Source: Brachybacterium sp. (GTDB lineage Bacteria > Actinomycetota > Actinomycetes > Actinomycetales > Dermabacteraceae). From it: a stretch of 18,877 nt of DNA. Location: contig JAKDNE010000015.1 in the NCBI GenBank assembly GCA_030451965.1, positions 1-18,877 on the forward strand. Direction: 5' to 3'. Each line of letters starts with the position of its first letter. The stretch's first letter is position 1. The position numbers were made by a program, and so were the translations under genes. Below are positions 7,739 to 14,913 of the stretch, in pieces. Under the pieces are notes generated by a model. The model was not told where the DNA came from. It worked only from the letters and a program-made list of their open reading frames with translations, and searched no databases.

Positions 7739-9070
7739 TCAGGAGTTCGCGGCATCCTCCGGGGGCTCGTCTGCCGAGGGGGGCGCGGGCGTGAACCGCA
7801 CCGTCTGCACCCGGCGCTCATCGACCTCGACCACCTCGAGCAGCCCGCCCTCGACCGCGACGCTGTCCCCGGCCTCCGGGATACGGCCGAGCTGGGCCAT
7901 GAGGAATCCTCCGACGGTCTCGTAACCGCCCGTATCGGGCAGGCCGATGTCCGTCGCTGCCTCGAACTCCTGGAGGATCAGCCCGCCCTCGAAGGTGCCG
8001 TCGGCCTCGAGGATGCTGTCGAGTCCGCCGGGGGCGGGCCATGAGTCGCGGTCGAACTCGTCATAGATCTCCCCCACCAGCTCCTCGAGCAGGTCCTCGA
8101 GGGTGACGATGCCGTCGGTGCCGCCGTACTCGTCGACCACGACGGCGATCTGGTCGGCGTGCGCACGCATCCGATTCAGCGCCATCAGCACCTGCACGGT
8201 GCCGGGGATGTGCTCGATGGGGCGCACCAGCTCGGACATGCGGGTGGTGGCCGGGTCATCGACCAGCAGCATGTCCCGCACGTGCACGAAGCCGAGCACG
8301 TCGTCGACGTCCTCCCCGATGACCGGGTAGCGGGAGAAGCCGGTGTTGCGGATCTCCAGCCTCACCTGGGCCACGGTCTGGTCGCCGTCGAGGAAGTGCA
8401 CCTGGTGACGGGGCTGCATCACCTCCACGACAGTGCGCTCGGAGGCGTCGAAGACATCCGCGAGCACGCGCGACTCGGCCTGGTCCAGCGCGTCGGAGGA
8501 GCGGACCATGGACTTGATCTCCTCGGCGGAGACGGCCTCGCGGTCGGCGTCCGGGTCCCCTCCCAGCAGTCGCACGACGATATTGGTCGAGATGGACAGC
8601 AGCCAGATCACCGGCCGCATCAGCTGCCCGAAGATGCTCAGCGGAGGGCCGACGATCTTGGTCATCGCCATCGCGTTCTGCATCGCCAGCCGTTTGGGGG
8701 CGAGCTCACCGAGCACCAGCGAGAGGTAGGCGATGACCAGGGTCATGCCGATCAGTGCGACCGGTCCGGCCGTCGACCGGGCCAGCCCGAGATCGGTGAA
8801 CAGGGGCACCAGGGAGGGGGCGATGGTGGAGGCACCGTAGGCGGAGGAGAAGAACCCGGCGACGGTCACGCCGATCTGCACGGCGGAGAGGAACTGGTTG
8901 GGGTCCCGCACCAGCGTCGCGGTGCGCTCGCCGCGGGGACCGCTCTCCTCGAGCTGCTTGATCTGCGTTTCGCGGAGGTTGACGATCGCCATCTCGGTTC
9001 CCGCGAACACGCCGCCGATGAGCACGAAGAGGAGCACGAGGGCGATGTTCAGGAGAACGGGGAGGTCCAT
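7739..9070 (-). CDS. CNNM/CorC-family membrane protein (DUF21 + CBS pair + CorC_HlyC)
   Basis: The 443-residue protein belongs to the CNNM/CorC family ('hemolysin' in older annotation), whose members export Mg2+ and possibly other divalent ions. The DUF21 domain spans about 1-175, with hydrophobic segments near 5-28, 64-82, 103-121 and 140-165, and the conserved stretch LSLVLGELAPKRLAM (116-130), whose Glu/Pro/Lys are typical of the family. Two CBS repeats follow: the first starts around EVMQPR (216-221) and includes FSRYPVIG (245-252); the second contains VVDEYGGTDGIVTLEDLLEELVGEI (311-335). A CorC_HlyC domain occupies about 350-427. The start at 9070 has no Shine-Dalgarno but TAGCGT six bases upstream. 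No paralogous partner gene is in this window. Confidence 0.93.
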   Translation of the reverse strand: MDLPVLLNIALVLLFVLIGGVFAGTEMAIVNLRETQIKQLEESGPRGERTATLVRDPNQFLSAVQIGVTVAGFFSSAYGASTIAPSLVPLFTDLGLARSTAGPVALIGMTLVIAYLSLVLGELAPKRLAMQNAMAMTKIVGPPLSIFGQLMRPVIWLLSISTNIVVRLLGGDPDADREAVSAEEIKSMVRSSDALDQAESRVLADVFDASERTVVEVMQPRHQVHFLDGDQTVAQVRLEIRNTGFSRYPVIGEDVDDVLGFVHVRDMLLVDDPATTRMSELVRPIEHIPGTVQVLMALNRMRAHADQIAVVVDEYGGTDGIVTLEDLLEELVGEIYDEFDRDSWPAPGGLDSILEADGTFEGGLILQEFEAATDIGLPDTGGYETVGGFLMAQLGRIPEAGDSVAVEGGLLEVVEVDERRVQTVRFTPAPPSADEPPEDAANS

Positions 9071-9076
9071 GGGGCA

Positions 9077-9082
9077 ACGCTA
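9077..9082 (-). promoter_or_regulatory. -10-like element for the leaderless CNNM mRNA
   Basis: TAGCGT on the minus strand fits TANNNT and ends six bases before the ATG at 9070. No Shine-Dalgarno is present. Confidence 0.5.
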
Positions 9083-9185
9083 CCCGCCACATCGATGGCG
9101 ACCCGGGGACGCGCTGGCAGGGCCTCGTCCCGCTTCTCACAGCAGCGGCAGCAGCAGGAGGCCACCGGGATCGGCCACCGGGACA

Positions 9186-9240
9186 CTGACGTATATGAGT
9201 GATGAACGCTCCCAGGGCGTTCAACCCTCATATACGTCAG
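9186..9240. repeat. 55-bp centred palindrome (14-bp perfect outer arms, 7-bp inner arms)
   Basis: The outer arms 9186-9199 and 9227-9240 are perfect 14-bp reverse complements (CTGACGTATATGAG and its complement). Inner arms TGAACGC (9203-9209) and GCGTTCA (9217-9223) share exactly the same centre, 9213. They are separated from the outer arms by a 3x3 interior loop and close on a seven-base loop in which one more C-G pair is possible. The outer arms are AT-rich for this genome. It lies in the 299-base gap between the CPBP-like stop (9370) and the CNNM start (9070), both on the minus strand. It may be a terminator, a dispersed repeat or a protein-binding site. Confidence 0.85.
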
Positions 9241-9369
9241 GAAAGTGGTGGCCGAGATCAGCCGAAACGCAATGGGGAGCTCGGCGAAAGGACGTCAGCG
9301 GGACGAGCTGCGAACCATCAGCGGGCCCAGCGGCAGGCAGCGGGCGGCAGGCGGCAGGCAGAAAACAGA
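9241..9369. other. Intergenic remainder with GGCAGGC-type short repeats
   Basis: Apart from the palindrome, this gap contains a run of imperfect GGCAGGC/GGCGGCAGGC units at about 9331-9361 close to the stop of the CPBP-like gene. No coding region or clear promoter is seen. Confidence 0.4.
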
Positions 9370-10422
9370 TCAGTAGGGCACCGGCGCGGGGACGGGCTCG
9401 CCGGCGGGGCGGCCGACCGGCTCCAGGAGGCGCACTCCTTCCCGGGCGCTGATCCGGGCCACCATCACCGCGGTGAGCAGCAGCAGCGCGGCCGCCGCAG
9501 TGATGCCGCCGGCCAGAGAGGCGGAGGCCGCCGCGGTCGTGGCGAGTGCGGTCGAGGAGGTGCCCGGCGCCGCGGCCGCGGCGTTCAGCGCAGCGGCTCC
9601 CGCCCCGGCGCCGGTGCCCGCGCCGAGGGAGGCGATCAGGTGCGAGGCGGTGGTGACCGTCGCGACGAGCAGGATCGACAGCTCCAGGCCCCCGCTCTTC
9701 CAGGCCAGCACCGCCGAGGCCAGCCCCAGGGACAGCGCGGGCAGCATCACCGCGGCGCTGAGCTCCCGGCCGATGAGCATCACGGCGCTCGCGGCGATCA
9801 GCGGCAGCAGGGGGCTGCGCAGCCAGGTGCCGAGCGTCTGCATCACGATCCCCCGCAGGGTCAGCTCCAGACCGGCCGCCTGCAGCGGGGCGAGGACCAG
9901 CACGATCAGGGTGACCAGCAGCAGCTGTGGCACAGATCCGGCAGCTCCCGCAGCTCCGCCCCCATCGGCCCCGGTGCCGCCGCTGCCGGCCCCGGTGATC
10001 GCACCGGCGATCGCGGCAGCAGCGACCACCATGGCGCCCATCGCGAGGCCCCACGGCCCCAGCGACCGCAGCAGGTCGCGGCGTGGCCTCGCGGTGACCG
10101 ACCAGGCGGTGCCGAGCGGTCGCCAGCCCCCGAAGCGCACGCCGATGATCCCGGCGGGCAACCACATCACGCCCACCGCCAGGGCGAGCGTGACGTCCAG
10201 CGCGCTGGTGAGGTCCCCGCTGGCGACGCCGATGGCCACGTTCACGCCCGGAGCGAGCGCGAGCACCAGGATCGTCAGGACGAGCACCACCGAGATCAGC
10301 ACCACGTAGGCGATGAAGGCGGCGGCCAGGGTCAGCAGTGGCCTGATCCGGCCGGCCCAGGCGGGGCGCAGCGTCGCCATGCGATGGAACGGGGTGGTGG
10401 GGAGGGAACGGTCTTCAGTCAT
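9370..10422 (-). CDS. CPBP-like membrane protein lacking catalytic residues (probable pseudoprotease)
   Basis: The 350-residue polytopic membrane protein is a paralogue of the next gene upstream: MQTLGTWLRSPLLP (194-207) matches MQMLGTWLRWPLLG there, and WKSGGLELSILLV (241-253) matches WKTGGLEIPILV. CPBP (CAAX protease/bacteriocin-processing) enzymes need EExxxR, a later FxxxH and an HxxxN. Here these read GLELTLR (184-190, first Glu replaced by Leu), IGRE (217-220, His replaced by Arg) and LVATVTT (252-258, His replaced by Ala254 and Asn by Thr258). It has a Gly/Ala-rich insertion at 143-162 and an Ala-rich C-terminal region, absent from the paralogue. The start at 10422 has TACAGT nine bases upstream and no clear Shine-Dalgarno. 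It follows the paralogue by 45 bases. Confidence 0.85.
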   Translation of the reverse strand: MTEDRSLPTTPFHRMATLRPAWAGRIRPLLTLAAAFIAYVVLISVVLVLTILVLALAPGVNVAIGVASGDLTSALDVTLALAVGVMWLPAGIIGVRFGGWRPLGTAWSVTARPRRDLLRSLGPWGLAMGAMVVAAAAIAGAITGAGSGGTGADGGGAAGAAGSVPQLLLVTLIVLVLAPLQAAGLELTLRGIVMQTLGTWLRSPLLPLIAASAVMLIGRELSAAVMLPALSLGLASAVLAWKSGGLELSILLVATVTTASHLIASLGAGTGAGAGAAALNAAAAAPGTSSTALATTAAASASLAGGITAAAALLLLTAVMVARISAREGVRLLEPVGRPAGEPVPAPVPY

Positions 10423-10467
10423 GTCGTCCCCACTGTAGGACGCCCGGCCGGGAGCACGGAGGCCTGG

Positions 10468-11430
10468 TCACCCTCGCTGCGGCTCCCACAGCCCCAGACC
10501 CGCACGCCGCGAGTACCACCACCAGATCCCGGCCGAGAGCAGCAGCATCGGCGCCAGCGCCAGCAGCAGTCCCACCAGCTCCACCTCGCCCTGTTCGGTG
10601 AAGCCGGGGATCAGCGGGGCGATCGCGAAGAGGGTCCAGTTGTTGGCGGTGTGCACCAGGATCGGGATCTCCAGGCCACCGGTCTTCCAGACCAGCAGGC
10701 CCATCACGATCGCGAAGAGGGCGATGTCGATCTGGCCCATCCAGGAATAGCCGTGACCCAGCACGAACAGCGGCACCGGGAGCAGGATCCCGAGCAGTGG
10801 CCACCGCAGCCAGGTGCCCAGCATCTGCATCGGCAGTGCACGGAAGGCGAACTCCTCCCCCGCGCACTGCAGCGGGGACAGCACCAGCGCCAGCAGCCAG
10901 GCGAGGAGCACTCCTGCCCCGAGCTGCGGCACCACGATCGCCTCGCGCTCCAGGATCAGATTCACCACCCCGTTGACCAGCAGGTAGACCGGGACGACGA
11001 CGAGCGCCGCACGACCCATCAAGCCCCAGCGGAAACGACCCAGCACCGACAGCGCGATCCCGGCGCGGCCGTAGCCGGCGAGCGTCCCCACCAGTACCGC
11101 GGGAACCAGCAGCGCCAGCATGCCGAGGCCCAGGAACTGGTCGGCAGGATTCAGCGGATCGGACAGGGAGGAACTGGTGGCAGCGGCCGGCCAGATCTCG
11201 CCGGCGATCAGCAGCGGCACCATGACCTGGAAGTTCATCACCACGAACACGGCGGCGGCGACCACCAGCGTGACCAGCGGTCGCCACCAGTAACGATGGT
11301 GCGGGAGGGCGCGGGCGGCGCGATGGTAGGCCTGGGGCTCGGAGGGAGTCGCAGGCTGCGCCGGGCGGATGCCGACGGGCGCACTCGTCACCACCGGCGG
11401 AGGGGAAGGGTGCAGGTCGTGCTGGATCAT
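10468..11430 (-). CDS. CPBP family intramembrane metalloprotease (CAAX protease-like)
   Basis: The 320-residue polytopic membrane protein carries all CPBP motifs: GEEFAFR (191-197; Glu192, Glu193, Arg197), LFVLGHG with the FxxxH histidine His226, and HTANN (260-264; HxxxN with His260, Asn264). Members cleave prenylated CaaX proteins in eukaryotes and, in bacteria, act in bacteriocin maturation or immunity and in cleaving regulators; the substrate here is unknown. The first 45 residues are Pro/Ala-rich and probably cytosolic; hydrophobic segments run from about 50 to 305. I chose Met at 11430 because upstream sequence in frame looks non-coding. There is no Shine-Dalgarno, but CAGGAT lies six bases before the ATG. 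It is divergent from a two-component system and upstream of its degenerate paralogue. Confidence 0.9.
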   Translation of the reverse strand: MIQHDLHPSPPPVVTSAPVGIRPAQPATPSEPQAYHRAARALPHHRYWWRPLVTLVVAAAVFVVMNFQVMVPLLIAGEIWPAAATSSSLSDPLNPADQFLGLGMLALLVPAVLVGTLAGYGRAGIALSVLGRFRWGLMGRAALVVVPVYLLVNGVVNLILEREAIVVPQLGAGVLLAWLLALVLSPLQCAGEEFAFRALPMQMLGTWLRWPLLGILLPVPLFVLGHGYSWMGQIDIALFAIVMGLLVWKTGGLEIPILVHTANNWTLFAIAPLIPGFTEQGEVELVGLLLALAPMLLLSAGIWWWYSRRAGLGLWEPQRG

Positions 11431-11491
11431 GCCCTGATCCTGCCGGGCTCCGGGGCGTCCCCGCATCAGCTGCTCGTCCCCTCTGCCCGCC

Positions 11492-11540
11492 GCCGATCGG
11501 CTGATCTCCCCGGTCGAGGGCATCGGCCGAGCGGCTGATC
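11492..11540. promoter_or_regulatory. Tandem 15-bp direct repeat, candidate response-regulator operator
   Basis: GCCGATCGGCTGATC (11492-11506) recurs as GCCGAGCGGCTGATC (11526-11540), 14 of 15 identical, start to start 34 bp. The first copy contains the perfect palindrome GCCGATCGGC. Relative to a kinase transcript starting at the ATG (11574), the copies lie at about -82 to -68 and -48 to -34, and no good -35 is present, as expected for an activated promoter. The divergent CPBP gene lies on the other side. Confidence 0.55.
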
Positions 11541-11561
11541 CGTCGGCCACCCGCCGCTCCC

Positions 11562-11567
11562 TACCCT
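11562..11567 (+). promoter_or_regulatory. -10-like element for the leaderless kinase-regulator mRNA
   Basis: TACCCT ends six bases before the ATG at 11574. There is no Shine-Dalgarno and no recognisable -35. Confidence 0.5.
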
Positions 11568-11573
11568 GGTCCC

Positions 11574-12854
11574 ATGACCGTCTCCGCGCCCCGTTCACCG
11601 GCGCCGCCCTCCGTGCGCAGCCCGCGCCAGTGGGCGATCGCGCTCGCGCAGAGCCTCGTGGGCACGGCGCTGGGCCTGCTGGTGTTCCTCATCAGCTTCG
11701 GCGTGCTGCTGACGGAGTTCTCCGACCATCCGCCCGAGGGCCTGGTGGGGCTGTACGCCGTCGACGCGCTGGTGGGAGCGGTCGCGACCCTGCTCATCGG
11801 TCCGCTGCGGTTCCTGCGACCGGGCCGGCTGCACACTGCGGCGCATCTGCTGCTGGCGGCCGCCGTCGGGCTCAGCAGCTGGGCGCTGCCGGCTGCGGCT
11901 CTCGCCCTGTACCGGATCGGGGTGCGGCGCCGCATGCTGCTCGACGTCGCGGTGATCCTGCTGGTCGCGGGGACTTCGATCGCGTCGATGAGCGTTGATG
12001 CCCGGATCCGGGGAGAGGCCCCGGAGGTCGTGGTGCTCGTCGCGATGGGGGTCATGGTGGTGCTCGCACTGATCCCGCTGCTGCTGGGTCATGTGGTGGG
12101 CACCCGCCACGAGCTGCTCGTCTCGCTGCAGGAGCGGGCCGCCTCCGCGGAGCGCGAACGAGGGACCGCCGAGCGGGAGCGCGCCGCCGCAGAGCGGGAG
12201 GCTGCCGCACTGGTGCGCGAGCGGGAGGCGGAGACTGCACGGGTGCGCGCCGAGGAACGCGCGGCGCTGGCCCGCGACATGCACGACAGCATCTCCCACC
12301 ACCTGGCCACGATCGCGATGCACGCCGGCGCCATGGCCTATCGCGAGGATCTCTCGCCGGTGGCGCTGCGCCGCACCGCGGGCACGGTGCGGGATGCCGC
12401 GCAGCAGGCGAACCGGGAGCTGCGCACGGTGCTGTCGGGGCTGCGCACCGCCGAGGGCGAGGCGCCGTTGGCCACCGCCCCGACCCTGGCCGGCATCGTC
12501 GAGCGCTGCCGGGAGGAGGGGCAGGAGGTGGAGCTGGTCTGGGAGGGTCTGACCGCGGAGGATCTCACCACCCGTGATCGCAGCACCGTGGTGGCCCTGG
12601 CCCGGATCCTCGCCGAGGTGACCGTGAACGCCGACAAGCACGCTCCGGGCGCGCCGCTGCAGGTGACCCTCTCCCGGCAGGACGAACAGGTGCGCCTGCG
12701 GGCACGGAACCCGCTGCCGTCCGCACCGGCCTCGACCCTGTCGTCGGGGCACGGTCTGCTCGGGGTGCAGGAGCGCGCCCGGCTGCTGGGTGGGGACGCC
12801 CGCCACGGCCCGATCGACGGACACTTCGAGGTGGAAGCATGGATGCCATGGTGA
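11574..12854 (+). CDS. Sensor histidine kinase, NarL-partner (HisKA_3) type
   Basis: The 426-residue membrane kinase autophosphorylates a histidine and passes phosphate to the adjacent regulator. Residues about 20-175 contain hydrophobic segments (roughly 23-47, 58-80, 88-114, 120-138, 151-174) with little extracytoplasmic domain, so the signal is probably sensed in or at the membrane. A charged Glu/Arg/Ala-rich helix (186-232) forms a coiled-coil linker into the HisKA_3 dimerisation helix with phosphoacceptor His237 in ALARDMHDSISHHL (231-244). The HATPase domain has an N-box-like EVTVNADKHAPG (348-359) and a G-box SGHGLLGVQERARLLGG (391-407). This layout resembles DesK-like or LiaS-like kinases. 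The stop overlaps the regulator's start region, indicating an operon. Confidence 0.93.
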   Translation: MTVSAPRSPAPPSVRSPRQWAIALAQSLVGTALGLLVFLISFGVLLTEFSDHPPEGLVGLYAVDALVGAVATLLIGPLRFLRPGRLHTAAHLLLAAAVGLSSWALPAAALALYRIGVRRRMLLDVAVILLVAGTSIASMSVDARIRGEAPEVVVLVAMGVMVVLALIPLLLGHVVGTRHELLVSLQERAASAERERGTAERERAAAEREAAALVREREAETARVRAEERAALARDMHDSISHHLATIAMHAGAMAYREDLSPVALRRTAGTVRDAAQQANRELRTVLSGLRTAEGEAPLATAPTLAGIVERCREEGQEVELVWEGLTAEDLTTRDRSTVVALARILAEVTVNADKHAPGAPLQVTLSRQDEQVRLRARNPLPSAPASTLSSGHGLLGVQERARLLGGDARHGPIDGHFEVEAWMPW

Positions 12855-13576
12855 ACAGTGCAGAGAGCGAGAACCCCACCGAGAGTGCTGCGGTGCGGGT
12901 GCTCCTGGTGGACGACGAGGCGCTGATGCGCGCCGGTCTGCGCCTGATGATCGATGGCGCGCACGGCATCGAGGTGATCGGCGAGGCGGCCGACGGGGGT
13001 GCGGCTCTCGAGCAGGTCCGCTCCTTGGCCCCCGACGTGGTGCTGATGGACATCCGCATGCCGCGCATGACCGGCCTCGCGGCTCTGCGGGCGCTGCAGG
13101 AGGAGGACGACGAGGCGCGGGTGGTCATGCTGACCGCCTTCGACACCGACGACTTCCTGCTCGAGGCCCTGCGCGCCGGCGCCGTATCCTTCCTGCTCAA
13201 GGACTCCCCTCCCGAGGAGGTGGTGCAGGCGGTGCTCGATGCCGCCGCCGAGCGCCCACGCTTCTCCCCCGAGGTGCTCTCGCGTCTGGTGCGCCTGGCC
13301 TCCACCGGGGCGGCCGGGACCGGGGCCGATCCCGGCGGGACCGTCGAGCCGCCGCCGGCCACCCGTCCCGCTGAAGCTCCCGCGCCGGACGGCATCACCG
13401 GGCGTGAATGGGAGGTGGCTCGGCTGGTCGCCGAAGGCCTCGCCAATCAGGAGATCGGCGAGACGCTGTTCATGTCGGTCGCGACGGTGAAGACCCACCT
13501 GGGCAGGCTCTATCACAAGCTGCAGGTCACCAATCGGGTGCAGCTGGCGATCCGGGTGCTCGAACTGGGCGGCTGA
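12839..13576 (+). CDS. Response regulator, NarL/FixJ (LuxR-type HTH) family
   Basis: The 245-residue transcription factor has an N-terminal receiver domain (about 19-137) with the acidic pair Asp25/Asp26, phosphoacceptor Asp71 in LMDIRMP, Thr99 and Lys121. A Pro/Ala/Gly-rich linker (153-185) joins it to a LuxR-type helix-turn-helix (about 187-243) with ITGREWEVARLVAEGLANQEI and VATVKTHLGRLYHKL. It is the partner of the kinase just upstream. The first ATG (12839) overlaps the kinase end by 16 bases, with GAGGTGG just upstream; ATG at 12848 or GTG at 12851 (four-base GTGA overlap) are alternatives. It may bind the tandem repeat upstream of the operon and so regulate itself and the divergent CPBP pair. 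Confidence 0.93.
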   Translation: MDAMVNSAESENPTESAAVRVLLVDDEALMRAGLRLMIDGAHGIEVIGEAADGGAALEQVRSLAPDVVLMDIRMPRMTGLAALRALQEEDDEARVVMLTAFDTDDFLLEALRAGAVSFLLKDSPPEEVVQAVLDAAAERPRFSPEVLSRLVRLASTGAAGTGADPGGTVEPPPATRPAEAPAPDGITGREWEVARLVAEGLANQEIGETLFMSVATVKTHLGRLYHKLQVTNRVQLAIRVLELGG

Positions 13577-13589
13577 GGCGCGGGGGCGG

Positions 13590-13614
13590 GCAGGCCGGGA
13601 GCTACCGGGCCTGC
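13590..13614. terminator. Bidirectional hairpin between convergent genes
   Basis: GCAGGCC (13590-13596) pairs with GGCCTGC (13608-13614), extended inward by two G-C pairs around a bulged G. It fills the 53-base gap between the response-regulator stop and the nuclease-like stop. There is no T-run, which is usual for high-GC actinobacteria. Confidence 0.5.
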
Positions 13615-13629
13615 GTCAGCGCTGCGCGA

Positions 13630-14913
13630 TCAGCTGCACTTGCGGAAGGTCTTCCCCCCGGGCATGCCATACCGCTTCCCGGTGTATCCACCGGCATCCG
13701 AATACGGGATCTCCGGACCGTACGGCACGCAGCTCGATCCTGAAGATCCGCCGGAGGACGACCCCGACGAGCCGCTGGACGACGATCCGCCCGAAGATCC
13801 GGAAGAGCCCGATGAGCCGGAGGGGCTGGAGCCTCCGCCCGACGTCGCGCTGCCGGAGGAGCTCTTCGAGCCGGAGGACTGCTGTGCCGGAGCCGCCGGA
13901 GCGGAACGCTGCTCGCGCTCCTGTCGTTCCCGCTCTTCCCGCTCCTCCCGCTCCTGGCGCTCCTGTCGTTCCCGCTCCTGGCGCTCCTCTTCCTCCTTGC
14001 GCTGCTGCTCCTCGCGCTCCTTGCGCTCGCGTTCGAGGCGCTCCTTCTCGAGCCGTTCCTGCTCGAGCCGCTCCTGCTCCTCGTCGTACTCGATCTTCAG
14101 CTCCTCGAGCGTCTCCTGGGCGGACACCGCGCGCTCACGCACCTCGGTCGCATCCCCGCGCTGATCCTCGAGGAAGCTGCCGATGCGCGGGCTCGCCATC
14201 ACCGCATTGCCGAGTCCCGGCAGTCCCGGTGCCGCGAGCCCGGTGATGAGTGCATCGCTGTCCTCGACGGCGGTCGAGGCAGCGGCGAGCGCGTCGGCGG
14301 GATCCCCGTCGACCGTTGCGGGCACGGCGTCGGCCGCGGCGCTCTGCACCTGCACCTGAGCGGGCAGGGTGCACTCGATCTCCGGGGAGTACAGCCCCCT
14401 GCCCTCCTCCTGCGCCGAGCGTGCCGCCTCCTCCACCTCGGGCAGGAAGCGGTCATTGGGCGCGAAATACACCGGGACGCCGAGACCGGCGGCCGCGATC
14501 TCTGCATTGATCAGCGACTCCGACTCGTAGACCGCGGCCAGGGTGCGGTCGTAGCGGTCCAGCCGCTCTTCGTCGTAGTCGAGATCGATCAGGGTCCCCG
14601 CCGGCAGCCGCTCGGTGAGGAACTCTGCGGCCTCCGGTCCGAGGCACTGCACCGGTTCGTCGGGATCCTTCGTCTCAGGGGTGTCGATGTTGAGCAGTCT
14701 GATCGTGGTCTCCTCACCGTCGACGAGGGCGATCAGGGTGTCTCCATCGACCACTCGCACCACCTCACCGCGACGATCGTCATCCCCCACCATCGCGCCG
14801 AGCGCCACGGAGCCGACGACCAGCGCGGCGAGGACCGCTGCACCCCGAAGAGCCCACCAGCGCATCCCCCGGACCGGACGCAGCGGGGCGCTGCTGTGCA
14901 TACCCATGACCAT
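13630..14913 (-). CDS. Membrane-anchored SNase-like nuclease with E/R-rich helix and Cys-capped C-terminus
   Basis: The 427-residue protein starts with a hydrophobic signal or anchor (about 18-42), so it should act outside the membrane. Residues 49-176 form a thermonuclease (staphylococcal nuclease-like) domain with VVDGDTL (Asp56, Asp58), RLLNIDTPE (Arg72, Asp77, Glu80) and RYDRTLAAV (Arg123), matching the Ca2+-binding and catalytic residues of the S. aureus enzyme, so phosphodiester cleavage of DNA or RNA is expected. Residues about 265-337 are almost only Glu, Arg, Gln and Leu: a coiled coil or single alpha helix. A Ser/Gly linker (346-394) follows, then a small C-terminal module with Cys395 and Cys426 that could form a disulphide. 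GGGGAG eight bases upstream supports the start at 14913; Met3 and Met5 are alternatives. Confidence 0.9.
   Translation of the reverse strand: MVMGMHSSAPLRPVRGMRWWALRGAAVLAALVVGSVALGAMVGDDDRRGEVVRVVDGDTLIALVDGEETTIRLLNIDTPETKDPDEPVQCLGPEAAEFLTERLPAGTLIDLDYDEERLDRYDRTLAAVYESESLINAEIAAAGLGVPVYFAPNDRFLPEVEEAARSAQEEGRGLYSPEIECTLPAQVQVQSAAADAVPATVDGDPADALAAASTAVEDSDALITGLAAPGLPGLGNAVMASPRIGSFLEDQRGDATEVRERAVSAQETLEELKIEYDEEQERLEQERLEKERLERERKEREEQQRKEEEERQERERQERQEREEREERERQEREQRSAPAAPAQQSSGSKSSSGSATSGGGSSPSGSSGSSGSSGGSSSSGSSGSSSGGSSGSSCVPYGPEIPYSDAGGYTGKRYGMPGGKTFRKCS

Noticed and set aside
7739..9070. Haemolysin
   Set aside because: Old family name only; DUF21, CBS and CorC_HlyC domains indicate an ion-transport role, with no toxin features.
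9186..9240. Integron attC site
   Set aside because: The arms do not give the RYYYAAC/GTTRRRY core pair, and no integrase or cassette is nearby.
9199..11538. Long plus-strand open frame opposite the CPBP pair
   Set aside because: Very rich in Gln, His, Arg and Gly without hydrophobic pattern; the minus strand holds two clear membrane proteins.
13630..13734. Excalibur calcium-binding domain at the end of the nuclease
   Set aside because: The D-x-D-x-D-G-x-x-C-E pattern is absent; only two Cys with a Gly/Tyr-rich stretch are seen.
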